From Christensenella sp. UBA6406 (lineage in GTDB: Bacteria > Bacillota > Clostridia > Christensenellales > UBA1242): 23,853 nt of DNA. The notes beneath the pieces were generated by a model. It did no database searches. It was not told where the DNA came from and saw nothing but the letters and a program-made list of their open reading frames with translations. Both the position numbers and the translations under genes were made by a program. The stretch is from positions 296-24,148 of the forward strand of contig DJPS01000051.1 of the NCBI GenBank assembly GCA_002438625.1, in the 5' to 3' direction. Shown piece by piece: positions 11,901 to 17,574 of this stretch (its first letter is position 1; each line of letters opens with the position of its first letter).

Positions 11901-13601
11901 ACTTTGGAAGCATCAACATTCTTTGAGTGTGATATCAACTCTATGTTTGACATAGGTTCAGGAACTTACTTGCTTTCTATTCAGGCTTGCTCATTGCCTA
12001 TGTATGGCGAAAGTGGGTATGAAGTATGGAATACAATTAATTCTGATTATAGTGTTAATGTTTCTGTTACAAAACCTGCTCCACCTGCAAACTTAATGTT
12101 TGATGATGAGTTAAAGGCATTTACATGGACAAAACCTCAACTAGATTCAACACTTGAAGTTTCTTATAATGTAACATATATTTATAAGACAAGCGATACA
12201 GTGGATAAATATGAAGTTGTAAGCGAAATAACAAACAATACATATTTCTATCCAAGAAAATTGGGTGTTTACTATGTCGCAGTTAAAGCGATTGTTTCAG
12301 GTAACTTAACAAGTGATTATGTTGGAAAGAATAACATTAATTTCCTAAGTATTAAGCAAGCAATAGGTGAAGGTTTGAGTGATAGTGAATGCTTAGAGAA
12401 GTTCTTAAAAGAATATGGCGCTAAGTGCGGACACGACTTGTTTGACAGTGGTGAAGGCACAGCAGATAAACCATATATAATTAAAACTGCTAAGCAATTA
12501 GAGAATTTGAATTATTATTGCTTAGAAGATATGTATTTTGAACTTGCAAATAGCATTAATTTTGCTGGAAGCAGTTTAAGTATTGGTAGCAAGGCTAGAC
12601 CATTTGCTGGAACATTAAATGGAAATCAATGTTCAATTAGCAATGTTAATTTAAATGGAACAGCTGATTCCATTGGTATATTTGCTTATGTTCAAGGTGC
12701 AACAATAAGGAATTTAATTTTAAGCAATATTACATTAAGCATTTCAAGGCAAGAAAACACTTATGCAGGACTTCTTGTTGGTTATGCAGAAGATGTTGTA
12801 ATTGAAAATGTTTTGGTTGGAGGTTCTATTTCTCAAACTGGTGCGGGCACAAATAGTTCAACATTCTATTTGGGTGGTGTGTTAGGTTACGGAAAAGGAC
12901 AGAACACAAGCATTAACAAGGTAAGAAATATGGCAAGTATTTCATACACTGCAAAGAACACGGCACTTATTGTTTATAGTGCGGGTATAGCAGGATACTT
13001 TGAGGCAAGTGAAGGCGAAAATAGCGGAATCATTGCTTGTGGAAACGAAGGCAATATCCAAGGAACGATTGCTGGTGGTATTGTGGCTAATGGCGTTTGC
13101 CCAATTCTAAATTGTTACAATACAGGTAGCGTTAGTGCAACTGTTGCAACTTCTTCCGATGCGTATGCTGGCGGTATCGCAGGTAGATTTATGAACACGG
13201 ATTTAAGCATTTCAAACACTTATAATGTGGGTGCGGTAACAGCAAGTTCTACAAACAATAAGAATTGCTATGCTGGTGGTTTAGTTGGTAGAGGCGCTTG
13301 TAGAATTAACTATTTCTATAATGGTGGAACAATTACAACAAGTAAATTAAATGCTTCTCAACAAACTGCTGGTTGGTTAGTTGGACAAAATGTAAGTTCT
13401 GGCATAGATGCTTATTATTGTTATAATATTTCTACTTCTACAACGCAAAACAGTGGTTCAGGACCTGTAAGTGAAGGTTGTGAAACATTAAGCGAAACAG
13501 AATTGATTAATGCTGTTCAAGTTTATTTGGGCAGTGCGTTCAGTTATTCAAGTGCTAAGAAGCGTGTAGTTTTAGTAATAGAATCTCAATTATTAGGCTA
13601 G
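2907..13601 (+). CDS. Giant multimodular surface lipoprotein (FN3-like array plus GLUG/beta-helix-like C-terminal domain)
   Basis: ATG 2907 follows AGGAG (2891-2895) and opens a typical lipoprotein signal peptide (KR, hydrophobic core, lipobox FTSC with Cys24). The in-frame ATG at 2850 lacks such a signal and precedes the predicted transcription start. Product: 3564 residues. Order: signal 1-23; Ig-like (BIG2-type) segment ~31-128; about 32 tandem modules of ~94 residues (~128-3140), each opening with a variant of N-G-x-(L/V)-x-W-x-x-V-x-x-A-x-x-Y and ending in a K(L/V)-type linker, as in fibronectin-III-like folds; then from ~3180 a domain starting GTADKPYIIKTAKQLENL and carrying repeated (A/G)GxxxGy turns (GGVLGYGKG, AGIAGYFEA, GGLVGRGA), typical of GLUG or right-handed beta-helix domains. 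At least six modules have lost the Trp (for example near 4320, 4700, 5690, 6530). Expected outside the cell, tethered to the membrane by lipid at Cys24. A role in adhesion or glycan binding is inferred only. Own promoter and terminator. Confidence 0.9.
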   Translation: MKRISKSILICMVLCLSVMFFTSCSCGKQTKVEDIAFNSPFVDLFLGDVYEANAVILPSNASNNRVVYRVENPKRSDGGLLTVLRKTSENEFVANAEGEAILYATSVELGAKNTVSQKVRVFSKKIKLDTPIGLKYDGEKVVWDKVSYSLAETKYDAFGYIVNLNGVDLPINAENTLLNLACGIENKIKVKAVSDSEAIEASDYSSEISVYILPSPKNLQRQGKVIYWDEVENAGSYDIYVNGERYAENITELSYEIDFETSGNYAVSVVANPVKESQFVYSSYPSETISIVKLDKVEQVSIENGMVRWNEVLKALEYKVLIENNENQYSFNTGIYNSFDLASEIAGIKGGDYNLYVVAVSNETSGINSNKSEAVAITKLFAPTNLRVENNALVWDEVENASKYTLVVDNGDEQIVEKSFTLPSDSRAGAYVFKMKAYGDGVRYFDSDLTSEQDAFEAIKLQAPESITNSNNVINSNAIENASAYRYFDYADEQNVLLFADEDVENLGDSSSMHSAKLVLRDKISINDIILSDTNKKSDIEIKRLKYAILQARLNENYFKIKVQAVAVSGQNYFDSSISENFVDFHKLFAPVSFNIVLRDGATWVYDCGINVSEFDNPESYRLYSEANLLDGVLRTNIRFQQMENEKLVDRFVHTRESGQDSIAEEMKLVKGGNVYMSLSYVGNGTTVIESDYSYARLATKWEYGPNGYIVTEEADCEKIIPRMYEPTNLYIDGIKLNFSVMGDDNEEYVLELKNEKDEYEKVYQGKLNSIDLSNIVRNIGKNDFNIRTVANDNFDFTKNIKSTEKGIEGTATMEDKFSFASKNVEFSVTRLNAPIVSLEKGYIVWDAVEGADGYAIYVNGMALDRPLIGEENGKYYWYPLEGVTSADKVQVVAKAPHSHNAEYAEMVMDSPLSDAVSYERLIVKGFTIENDVLTIDTDEEDVNVILEVLNLKTNESVAYESKELAINLSFTIKNSGDYQIAFYLTRKDGVEQNKLNSNIIANDVDGKLIYIKVLDNPTLQYNKETFVASWTKVDGATGYKVAYRVAGSEEVSCSNVINETECDLSLLEDINSGVVYDISVIAVGKAVKGETDSNYIISSFANFEENAVTIERMKEVSNLNGLVDLGVYKLEWDAVENASYNVFMNGKLLSNVTTNSYAVQLDEMSEVGEYEFTVRTVSNDNSKLSSLYSDVWKVTRLDKPQLSIKNGAIYVANYQVECGDATLRIYNESNALIYTGKYAMQEISVDDIVELGTSGKYKFVVNFEGNSVNSLASEASEIENISRVSAVTGFVLNSATQRLEWNAVEGVSKYKVVYINKSTLSVVAEYFTTTYAVISSGVSEGEFSAMVYAVGNDSNLVNSIKSEIVTFTKLETVKNVVINNGILTFDKNANADKYTVKIAKNGQVKYETFTYSESGHSMNLGAVGTYEISVQAVGDFVNFVSSNYSDVFSVVNLDTIENIEIMNNTMSWDEVENALSYKVVLSGASDYEVVVDTNSYEIERDKLAGGLYNVQVIALGDGKTVLSSSSAIITNAFEILAKVQNIGFNEYKQIVWDVVNRASSYHILITGENGYSFEKDLIANVIDLPQDLVGGQYVIKVMAIGDKHLIVDSAYSNDYVATKFEAPEKISHKSGVLSVSPVSGVTDYMFEIEFEDGSKVVLDADTNSYSATYDFAKSGLYTIKAYSKGDYVHTVNSELSEQIEVRKLDSVLFEINGDWITWGGNEYVENNSFGYKVVVSDNEAGENASEVIVYDTKYNLSALNFDSGEVFIKVQCLAGNETSFLPSDFASGSRTFANALVLDEKFTNNNITWKLDAYGSAIKNAISGYEIKVVDSANKATLVQINDANETKFTLGDDFNAGKYKVSVRILGNGTALLNSKFSEEKEVSKLASSAVTIKMQNESNPTSNYIATWDVVENASSYVVVLNNFKTITTTNNYIVLDAIDTLEIGENSIRLKVNGNDSYYMSSKLSDVSTFTVLDNSVLNLRIENGVIVWDSANTSDIKLYQLKLNEAVIDCGTKTSFELNSTYKNGLYKISMKIIAKSNKGSNGVIVNSYYTSVIEGYKLQTPDAPKIVNGMLKVGSVDYKNMEEDLTNRLNYQIIYGNYDEIVVFDKLGNLTKAIYSDKINEQSEIKYRAIGDSYNLNSDWTNTLNRVDGVQLDNSSSVYMRDGVLCWNAVQNATKYKLIAKVVDELGEIGENQYELFVNSTSIEKPFFYDLFKETGVTFAVSVVSIGTEDSMLANINYTNSTGTENYTICYLPQAFDIISKEGTLLWTGTSVNGYDLEIDGNIKFVQESYYNFESENAGKHTVRVRLKGNSEEIVGGLWSDYAVVYKISTPTYVVDSFIKDGMVAWNTSEEFLKGYTNADIDALNLFKYVQILVSNDKISEILLTKDNIITTLSNGNYSSILNDYFDNLDAGTYAFRIKNLGTTGSTDLDRFISSVFANSFIASILEAPQDVRVENGLLQWTNVENNNGYIVEIGKQDGTTEILKVGKTQNQDACFIDLSDYAVGKYSFKLRAMGDSGRYLTSKLSEEVKVEVLSCPTDIGMEEGTLTWDTILGASNYTIKAVNVVNSAEFEFANISAKTENGKDYFELPEDLVAGTYDVYIKSIGDGIDYISSKYMANAKRIIKLADIEGFGNTLGKLSWNESTLGDGTKALGYRISIESINADLDGNTNFEFKAYRVPKNGTSAQIKVVDGVCYFELPSYIPMGDLTIKVKALGDNDSTASSSYTEQISATKLEIIEKLYLEDGVIKWTYDTLGREGFYLVVGGGAVSQIYEDNLIKSYSTEFPSELPADSYDVYLKVVGNTVANGSMDKRYLNSNLSEPLEIVKLAQVNGFTVYDGVLVWNEVSGASNYELTFYKDGQSDIVAKSFRYNGDIKKYYFSPQGLNNDGTLKYGDGNYKRITIRALGGSNFINSQEVEVTNILKLVRPSSIDVVSGDTNAQELKLKWQIVSYTINDVKMFVKKYRLKLVSQSGQEFEKYVSYDNGDIKASTTTLEASTFFECDINSMFDIGSGTYLLSIQACSLPMYGESGYEVWNTINSDYSVNVSVTKPAPPANLMFDDELKAFTWTKPQLDSTLEVSYNVTYIYKTSDTVDKYEVVSEITNNTYFYPRKLGVYYVAVKAIVSGNLTSDYVGKNNINFLSIKQAIGEGLSDSECLEKFLKEYGAKCGHDLFDSGEGTADKPYIIKTAKQLENLNYYCLEDMYFELANSINFAGSSLSIGSKARPFAGTLNGNQCSISNVNLNGTADSIGIFAYVQGATIRNLILSNITLSISRQENTYAGLLVGYAEDVVIENVLVGGSISQTGAGTNSSTFYLGGVLGYGKGQNTSINKVRNMASISYTAKNTALIVYSAGIAGYFEASEGENSGIIACGNEGNIQGTIAGGIVANGVCPILNCYNTGSVSATVATSSDAYAGGIAGRFMNTDLSISNTYNVGAVTASSTNNKNCYAGGLVGRGACRINYFYNGGTITTSKLNASQQTAGWLVGQNVSSGIDAYYCYNISTSTTQNSGSGPVSEGCETLSETELINAVQVYLGSAFSYSSAKKRVVLVIESQLLG
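3290..12330 (+). repeat. Array of ~32 fibronectin-III-like module coding repeats
   Basis: Counted by eye from the recurring (D/N)G-x-(L/V)-x-W motif and the A-x-x-Y-x-V strand that follows. Most units are diverged, but the segment encoding WDEVENA is identical over 20 bases at 3588-3607, 4089-4108 and 7311-7330. The count is approximate because several units are degenerate. Confidence 0.8.
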
Positions 13602-13623
13602 TGTAGTTAATAAATAGATATAT

Positions 13624-13665
13624 AAAAAAGACATTTAGCAAAATTTTATGCCAAATGTCTTTTTT
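13624..13665 (+). terminator. Strong intrinsic terminator after the giant gene
   Basis: A 17-nt arm (13624-13640, AAAAAAGACATTTAGCA) pairs with 13649-13665 with one A-C mismatch. Flanking A and T runs could make it work in both directions. Confidence 0.9.
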
Positions 13666-13955
13666 GTTTATTTATTTGCTAATTTTGATATAAAGAGAAA
13701 GAACTTTTTAATAAAATTGCTATCAATTAAATTAAACAAATTATTTCATAGAAGGATAAATAAAGGCAAAAAAATAATGTTGATTAGAAAAATTTTTTAA
13801 GTATTTAATCATTTAAATATCATAAAAAGTAGATTAAAGAAATAAGAAATAAATTTAAACCTACAAAAACATACAAAAAGAATAAAAAACAGTCAAAGAA
13901 AGTTATCATAAGACAATAAAACACCATAAAAATAGGTAAAAATCAAATTTTTTTG
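13666..13955. other. AT-rich intergenic spacer upstream of spo0A
   Basis: Very A-rich, with no open frame of note and no tRNA or structured RNA that I can see. I looked for Spo0A boxes (TGTCGAA or TTCGACA) and saw none. Confidence 0.5.
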
Positions 13956-13964
13956 TGATATAGT
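13956..13964 (+). promoter_or_regulatory. Extended -10 promoter of spo0A
   Basis: TGATATAGT: TATAGT at 13959-13964 with the TG-n extension. No good -35 lies 16-18 nt upstream, so it may need an activator or rely on the extended -10. A sigma-H promoter, common for spo0A in Bacillus, is not evident. Confidence 0.45.
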
Positions 13965-14000
13965 AGGAGTGTACTTAAAAGTAAAGGAGATTTTTAAAAA

Positions 14001-14738
14001 ATGAAAAAAGTTTATATAATTGATGAAAGCAATGATTATTCAAAGGAGTTACAAAAAGAAATTAATGCTGAAGTTTGTTATTTTAATAGTAGTGAAACAG
14101 CACTAGAAGAAATGTTGAAGCATAGACCAGATGTTGTTATAACTGACTTGCTGCTTAGTAAAATGGATGGTTTTGAATTTATAGAAAAGATTAACACGTA
14201 TTTTAAAGACCAAATTAAAATTGTTGTTTGCAGTGGCATATCACAAGATAAATTTGTGGCAAAGGCAATGGATTTAGGAGTTTATTATTATATGTTAAAA
14301 CCAATCAATATTGCAAATTTGGCAAAAAGGGTTGAAGAGGCGTTAAATGAAGTTAAAGTTATGAGAGTAGTTTCTAATCCGCAAAATGCAACAAAAGCAT
14401 TAGATGAAAAGATTAGTTATATATTTATGACGGTAGGCATTCCAGCACATATAAAGGGCTATAAATTTTTAAGGGAAGCAATTAAACTTAGCATTCAAGA
14501 CCCTAACATAATAAATAGCATAACTAAAAAATTATATCCAAGCATTGCAGAACGCTTTGAAACAACATCAAGCAAAGTTGAAAGAGCTATAAGACACGCC
14601 ATTGAAGTTGCGTGGAATAGGGGCAAAATTGAAAACATAAATGACTTGTTTGGTGTAACAGTTTATTCTAGCAATGAAAAACCAACAAATGGTGAATTTA
14701 TTGCACTAGTGGCAGATAAGATGCTTATGGAAATGTAA
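14001..14738 (+). CDS. spo0A: Stage 0 sporulation protein A, master response regulator of sporulation
   Basis: ATG 14001 lies 10 nt after AAAGGAGA. Product: 245 residues. The receiver domain (1-~120) has acidic-pocket D8/E9, phosphoacceptor D49 (in DVVITDLLL), S78 after strand 4 and K100 before Pro (YMLKP). A linker leads to the Spo0A-specific DNA-binding domain (~138-245) with the hallmarks VGIPAHIKGYKFLREAI, KKLYPSIAERFETT and KVERAIRHAIEVAWNRG. Phosphorylated Spo0A binds 0A boxes and switches on early sporulation genes. E9 replaces the second Asp of the usual DD pocket, a conservative change. In most Clostridia and Bacilli spo0A lies next to spoIVB; here it is a single gene between an adhesin-like gene and a small membrane-protein gene. 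The identification is secure. Confidence 0.97.
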   Translation: MKKVYIIDESNDYSKELQKEINAEVCYFNSSETALEEMLKHRPDVVITDLLLSKMDGFEFIEKINTYFKDQIKIVVCSGISQDKFVAKAMDLGVYYYMLKPINIANLAKRVEEALNEVKVMRVVSNPQNATKALDEKISYIFMTVGIPAHIKGYKFLREAIKLSIQDPNIINSITKKLYPSIAERFETTSSKVERAIRHAIEVAWNRGKIENINDLFGVTVYSSNEKPTNGEFIALVADKMLMEM

Positions 14739-14802
14739 AAAAATGAATGGTGCCTCATTAGTAATTTATTAATACTGAAATAAATTTGTATGCTAAATTT
14801 TG

Positions 14803-14831
14803 TTGCAAAATTAAAATATTTAATGTATAAT
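14803..14831 (+). promoter_or_regulatory. Promoter of the membrane/zinc-ribbon protein gene
   Basis: TTGCAA (14803-14808), 17-nt spacer, perfect TATAAT (14826-14831). Start expected near 14838, just before AGGAGA (14842-14847). No clear terminator separates spo0A from it, so some read-through is possible. Confidence 0.75.
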
Positions 14832-14856
14832 ATTCATTATTAGGAGAGACAAATTT

Positions 14857-15351
14857 ATGGATTTAAAAAAATCAATTACTAAAAAAATGATTCTTGCATA
14901 TATTTTAACTTTTGCATTTATTGCAGGCATCCCAAGCATAATCTTTGGTGCAACAAAGGGGTGGACATTATTGCTTATAGTTGGCATTATTTGCGTTGTT
15001 GCTGGTTTTTATGGTATGCCTATTGCGTGGATTTCATTTTCAGATAAAAAGAAACTATACAATATTTATCAATCTATTACAGTAGATAAAATTTATGACA
15101 TAAAAACATTGGCGGGCAATTATAATATTGATGAGCAACAAATGCTAGGCTATGTCAATACATTATTGTCAAATCGCTATCTACAAGGCTTAAATTTGGC
15201 TGACCAAAAAGAATTGCAAGAAATAAAGAAAGCAAAGAAGAAAATGCAAGTTGTAAAATGTCCAAATTGCAATGCAAATATTGGAGACTTGGTTTCATCT
15301 GGTGAAGACACTGTGGAATGTCCGTATTGTAAAGCAACCATTACTCTTTAA
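14857..15351 (+). CDS. Small membrane protein with winged-helix-like segment and C-terminal zinc ribbon
   Basis: ATG 14857 lies 9 nt after AGGAGA. Product: 164 residues. Two hydrophobic helices (~11-30 and ~37-58) form a hairpin in the membrane. Residues ~70-112 (YQSITVDKIYDIKTLAGNYN and on to SNRYLQGL) resemble the helical winged-helix segment found after membrane helices in several Firmicute small membrane proteins. A basic stretch KKAKKKM precedes a C-terminal zinc ribbon with C135-x2-C138 and C155-x2-C158 (CPNC, CPYC). The layout suggests a membrane-tethered cytoplasmic sensor or adaptor, but no partner or substrate can be named. A perfect terminator follows immediately. A role linked to sporulation is suggested only by its position between spo0A and the spo0A-like gene. 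Confidence 0.8.
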   Translation: MDLKKSITKKMILAYILTFAFIAGIPSIIFGATKGWTLLLIVGIICVVAGFYGMPIAWISFSDKKKLYNIYQSITVDKIYDIKTLAGNYNIDEQQMLGYVNTLLSNRYLQGLNLADQKELQEIKKAKKKMQVVKCPNCNANIGDLVSSGEDTVECPYCKATITL

Positions 15352-15353
15352 TT

Positions 15354-15380
15354 AAAGTTGTCAATTTTGACAACTTTTTT
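15354..15380 (+). terminator. Perfect intrinsic terminator
   Basis: AAAGTTGTCA (15354-15363), loop ATTT, TGACAACTTT (15368-15377) then T residues, three nt after the stop codon. Confidence 0.93.
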
Positions 15381-15525
15381 CTTATCGCTTTAATTGCTAA
15401 TAGCAAAAAAACAAAAATAAGTTTGAATATAAACAAACTTTTATGCAATAAAACGCCATTTTTCGAGTTAAATAGTAAAAAAATATAAAAAATTAAAATA
15501 AATAAATATTTTTTGTAAAAAATAG

Positions 15526-15554
15526 TTGCTTTTTTATAAAATTTGTATTATAAT
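15526..15554 (+). promoter_or_regulatory. Promoter of the Spo0A-like paralogue, with a long leader
   Basis: TTGCTT (15526-15531), 17-nt spacer, perfect TATAAT (15549-15554). Start near 15561 leaves a ~185-nt leader before the ATG at 15746. The leader shows no riboswitch or terminator that I recognise. Confidence 0.65.
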
Positions 15555-15745
15555 TAAAGTACAAACTTAGAAGTAAATATAACTTCAATAATTATTTAAA
15601 TTTTATTGCTTCGCTTTGCATTTAGTATTGTGAGAAAATTCAAATAATTAAAAAAATGTGGTTTATGTACTAGAATTCATTAAGTAAAAGTATTTAACAA
15701 ATTAAGTTTGTAATAAAGTATTTAAATTTAAAAGGAGATTTGGGG

Positions 15746-16414
15746 ATGATTAATATAATTACAAATAGCAAAATAGTTGAAATTGAGTTTGCGAAGAAGT
15801 GCAAAGCAAAAGGTTTGGAATTTAGAATAATAGAAAGGGTTGTGGAATTGTTTACATATTTTAAGGATGTTAAAGGGTCTACGGTTATAGTTGACTGCCG
15901 TAATTTAATGTTCAAGCAAATTGTAGACGAGTTGATAAAATCATCAGAATATATGAAAGAAGCAATTATTTTATGTGAAGATGGTTGTCAAGAATATGAA
16001 CGCAATTTTAAGTCTAGTAAAATGGAAGATGTGTTTGCTGTTGCAATAGATAGAGAATTGAAAATCGTTAAATATCCAAGTGTTGGTGAAGTTGAATTGG
16101 AGCGAACAGCAAGAGCAGTGCTTGAAAATTACGAGTTTAGCAGTAAATACGAAGGTTATAAATATTTAAAAGCAATGTGTAAAAATAAAACAATGAAAAA
16201 GGAAACAAAATTTAATTGTAAGGAAGAGATGAAAAACATCGGCAAAGATTTGAATTTGGAGAATTGTAAAAATGTTGAAAGAAATATAAGATATATAATC
16301 CAAAAGAATAACAATAGCGAAATTGCAAAAATTAAAGGCAAAGGCAATGCTGTTTCAATAAAAGCTGTTGTAATGTTTCTAGCGGAGAAAATTGAAGAAG
16401 CTTTAAAAATTTAG
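15746..16414 (+). CDS. Spo0A-like protein with degenerate receiver and divergent Spo0A-type DNA-binding domain
   Basis: ATG 15746 lies 7 nt after AAAGGAGA (15731-15738); the upstream in-frame TTG at 15740 is too close to that site. Product: 222 residues, similar in length to Spo0A. The N-terminal half follows receiver strand order: STVIVDCRN puts D50 where Spo0A has D49, and IVKYP puts a Lys near the conserved receiver Lys. However, the strand-1 acidic pocket is absent (MINIITNSK instead of VYIIDES). The C-terminal half aligns with the Spo0A effector domain: YEGYKYLKAMC against IKGYKFLREAI, NVERNIRYIIQ against KVERAIRHAIE, and a final LAEKIEEAL against VADKMLMEM. The PAH and LYP-x-IA-x-x-F-x-TT motifs are lost. 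Seen: homology to spo0A next door. Inferred: a paralogue controlled without standard phosphorylation, perhaps modulating Spo0A or binding an altered site. Single gene with its own promoter and terminator. Confidence 0.8.
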   Translation: MINIITNSKIVEIEFAKKCKAKGLEFRIIERVVELFTYFKDVKGSTVIVDCRNLMFKQIVDELIKSSEYMKEAIILCEDGCQEYERNFKSSKMEDVFAVAIDRELKIVKYPSVGEVELERTARAVLENYEFSSKYEGYKYLKAMCKNKTMKKETKFNCKEEMKNIGKDLNLENCKNVERNIRYIIQKNNNSEIAKIKGKGNAVSIKAVVMFLAEKIEEALKI

Positions 16415-16451
16415 TTGTGACATAATTACACAAAAAATTTTATAAATAATG

Positions 16452-16480
16452 CAATCATTAAATTAATATGATTGTTTTTT
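16452..16480 (+). terminator. Intrinsic terminator after the Spo0A-like gene
   Basis: CAATCAT (16452-16458) pairs perfectly with ATGATTG (16468-16474), 9-nt loop, then TTTTTT. Confidence 0.85.
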
Positions 16481-16816
16481 ATTTTAATTTAAATATTGAT
16501 ATTAAAATTAATTAAATGCCCGTACCTTAAAGATTTAGTAAAATATTTTTCCTTTAAAAAATTTAAGAGAATTAAATTGCTTCTTTTTGGGATTTAAATT
16601 TGATTAAAATTCATTTAATAAAAGTGTTTAGTGATGATTAAATATAGAGTTGAAAAGTTTAAAATTAAAGGATTTGTTTTAAGTTGGAAAAAGTTAAATA
16701 TTTGTGCGTATAAATTATAAGTTGTAAAAATTGGTGTAAAAAACATAAAAAAATTAGAAAAAAGTGCGTTTTTCATTAAATTTTTCAAATTTTTATAAAA
16801 ACTTTTAATTTGGGGG
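16481..16816. other. AT-rich intergenic stretch without a supported gene
   Basis: I see no RNA gene or repeat. A 28-codon frame with ATG at 16634 and stop at 16720 has no ribosome binding site of note and no recognisable sequence. Confidence 0.4.
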
Positions 16817-16844
16817 TTGAAAAATAGAAATAATATGATATAAT
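16817..16844 (+). promoter_or_regulatory. Strong promoter of the smpB-ssrA unit
   Basis: TTGAAA (16817-16822), 16-nt spacer, TGATATAAT, i.e. perfect TATAAT (16839-16844) with a TG extension. This is the best promoter upstream of smpB and probably drives tmRNA as well. Confidence 0.7.
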
Positions 16845-16850
16845 GTAGTA

Positions 16851-17100
16851 TAAGATAAATAGGTACGAAATATTGCTTTTCAAATGTTTCTATTTGCCTT
16901 ATAGTTAGGCGGTGTAAAATGCTTTAATGTTATTGTTATAGATTTTGCAGTGTTAAACAATTTAAACTAAATAGAAATTATAATCATATAATAAATAATT
17001 AGAATTAATGATGTGATTTAAATTTTTGTACTTAATTTATCTAAACCGCATCTTTGTCTAATTTTAAAAATATTGTTAAAATTAAAATTGGGGGGTGCGT
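16851..17100 (+). other. Long (~250 nt) untranslated leader of smpB
   Basis: From the predicted start near 16851 to the smpB ATG. It contains a small hairpin GCCT/AGGC (16896-16899 with 16907-16910) and a possible long-range pair GCGGT (from 16909) with ACCGC (17045-17049). I recognise no riboswitch class and see no terminator within it. Confidence 0.4.
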
Positions 17101-17556
17101 ATGAAAATAATTGCTAAAAATAAACGAGCATATTTTGATTACTTTATAGAAGATGAGTTTATGGCAGGAATTGTTTTAGTTGGCAGTGAAGTTAAGTCTA
17201 TAAGACAAGGACATATTTCACTTGCAAATAGTTTTGTTAGCGTAATAAATAATGAAATCTATTTAAAAAATGCGTTTATAAAAACTTATGAAAATGCAAC
17301 TAAGGCATTTATAGAAGATGAGTGTCGTGATAGAAAGTTGCTTTTAAATAGGAAAGAGATAGCAAAAATTGCAGAAAAAGTAAAAACCAAAGGTTACACA
17401 GTTGTGGCAACTAAGGTTGGCCTTGTTAATGGATTAGTTAAACTAGAAATCGCTCTTGCTAAGGGTAAGAGAAATTACGATAAAAAAGACTGCTTAAAAC
17501 AAAAAGACATAAATAGAGATGCACAGAGGGAAATTAAATCAAAATTTGGCGTTTAA
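17101..17556 (+). CDS. smpB: SsrA-binding protein SmpB
   Basis: ATG 17101 follows a G-rich ribosome binding site (GGGGGGTG, 17090-17097) with unusually short spacing; a GTG at 17095 in the same frame overlaps that site and is less likely. Product: 151 residues, normal for SmpB. Hallmarks: KRAYFDYFIEDEFMAGIVL, the core VGSEVKSIRQGHISLANSF, RDRKLLLNRKEI, and a basic C-terminal tail starting at GKRNYDKKDCLKQKD that inserts in the ribosomal mRNA channel in this family. SmpB binds the tRNA-like domain of tmRNA and delivers it to stalled ribosomes for trans-translation. Its RNA partner gene begins 18 nt after the stop codon, so the two are almost surely co-transcribed. The usual His-Asp-Pro before the RKLLL motif is replaced by EDECRD. 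Confidence 0.97.
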   Translation: MKIIAKNKRAYFDYFIEDEFMAGIVLVGSEVKSIRQGHISLANSFVSVINNEIYLKNAFIKTYENATKAFIEDECRDRKLLLNRKEIAKIAEKVKTKGYTVVATKVGLVNGLVKLEIALAKGKRNYDKKDCLKQKDINRDAQREIKSKFGV

Positions 17557-17574
17557 AGTGCGTTAGCTTTATAT

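Noticed and set aside
3290..12330. CRISPR-like or satellite DNA array
   Set aside because: The periodicity is protein-level (about 282 bp per module) with strong divergence; no regular direct repeats with unique spacers.
14739..14800. Possible terminator AATGA/TCATT after spo0A
   Set aside because: Only 5 bp, with no following T run.
13602..16500. Spo0A boxes or a sigma-H promoter near spo0A and its paralogue
   Set aside because: I searched for TGTCGAA/TTCGACA and for AGGAATTT-type -35 elements and found no convincing match.
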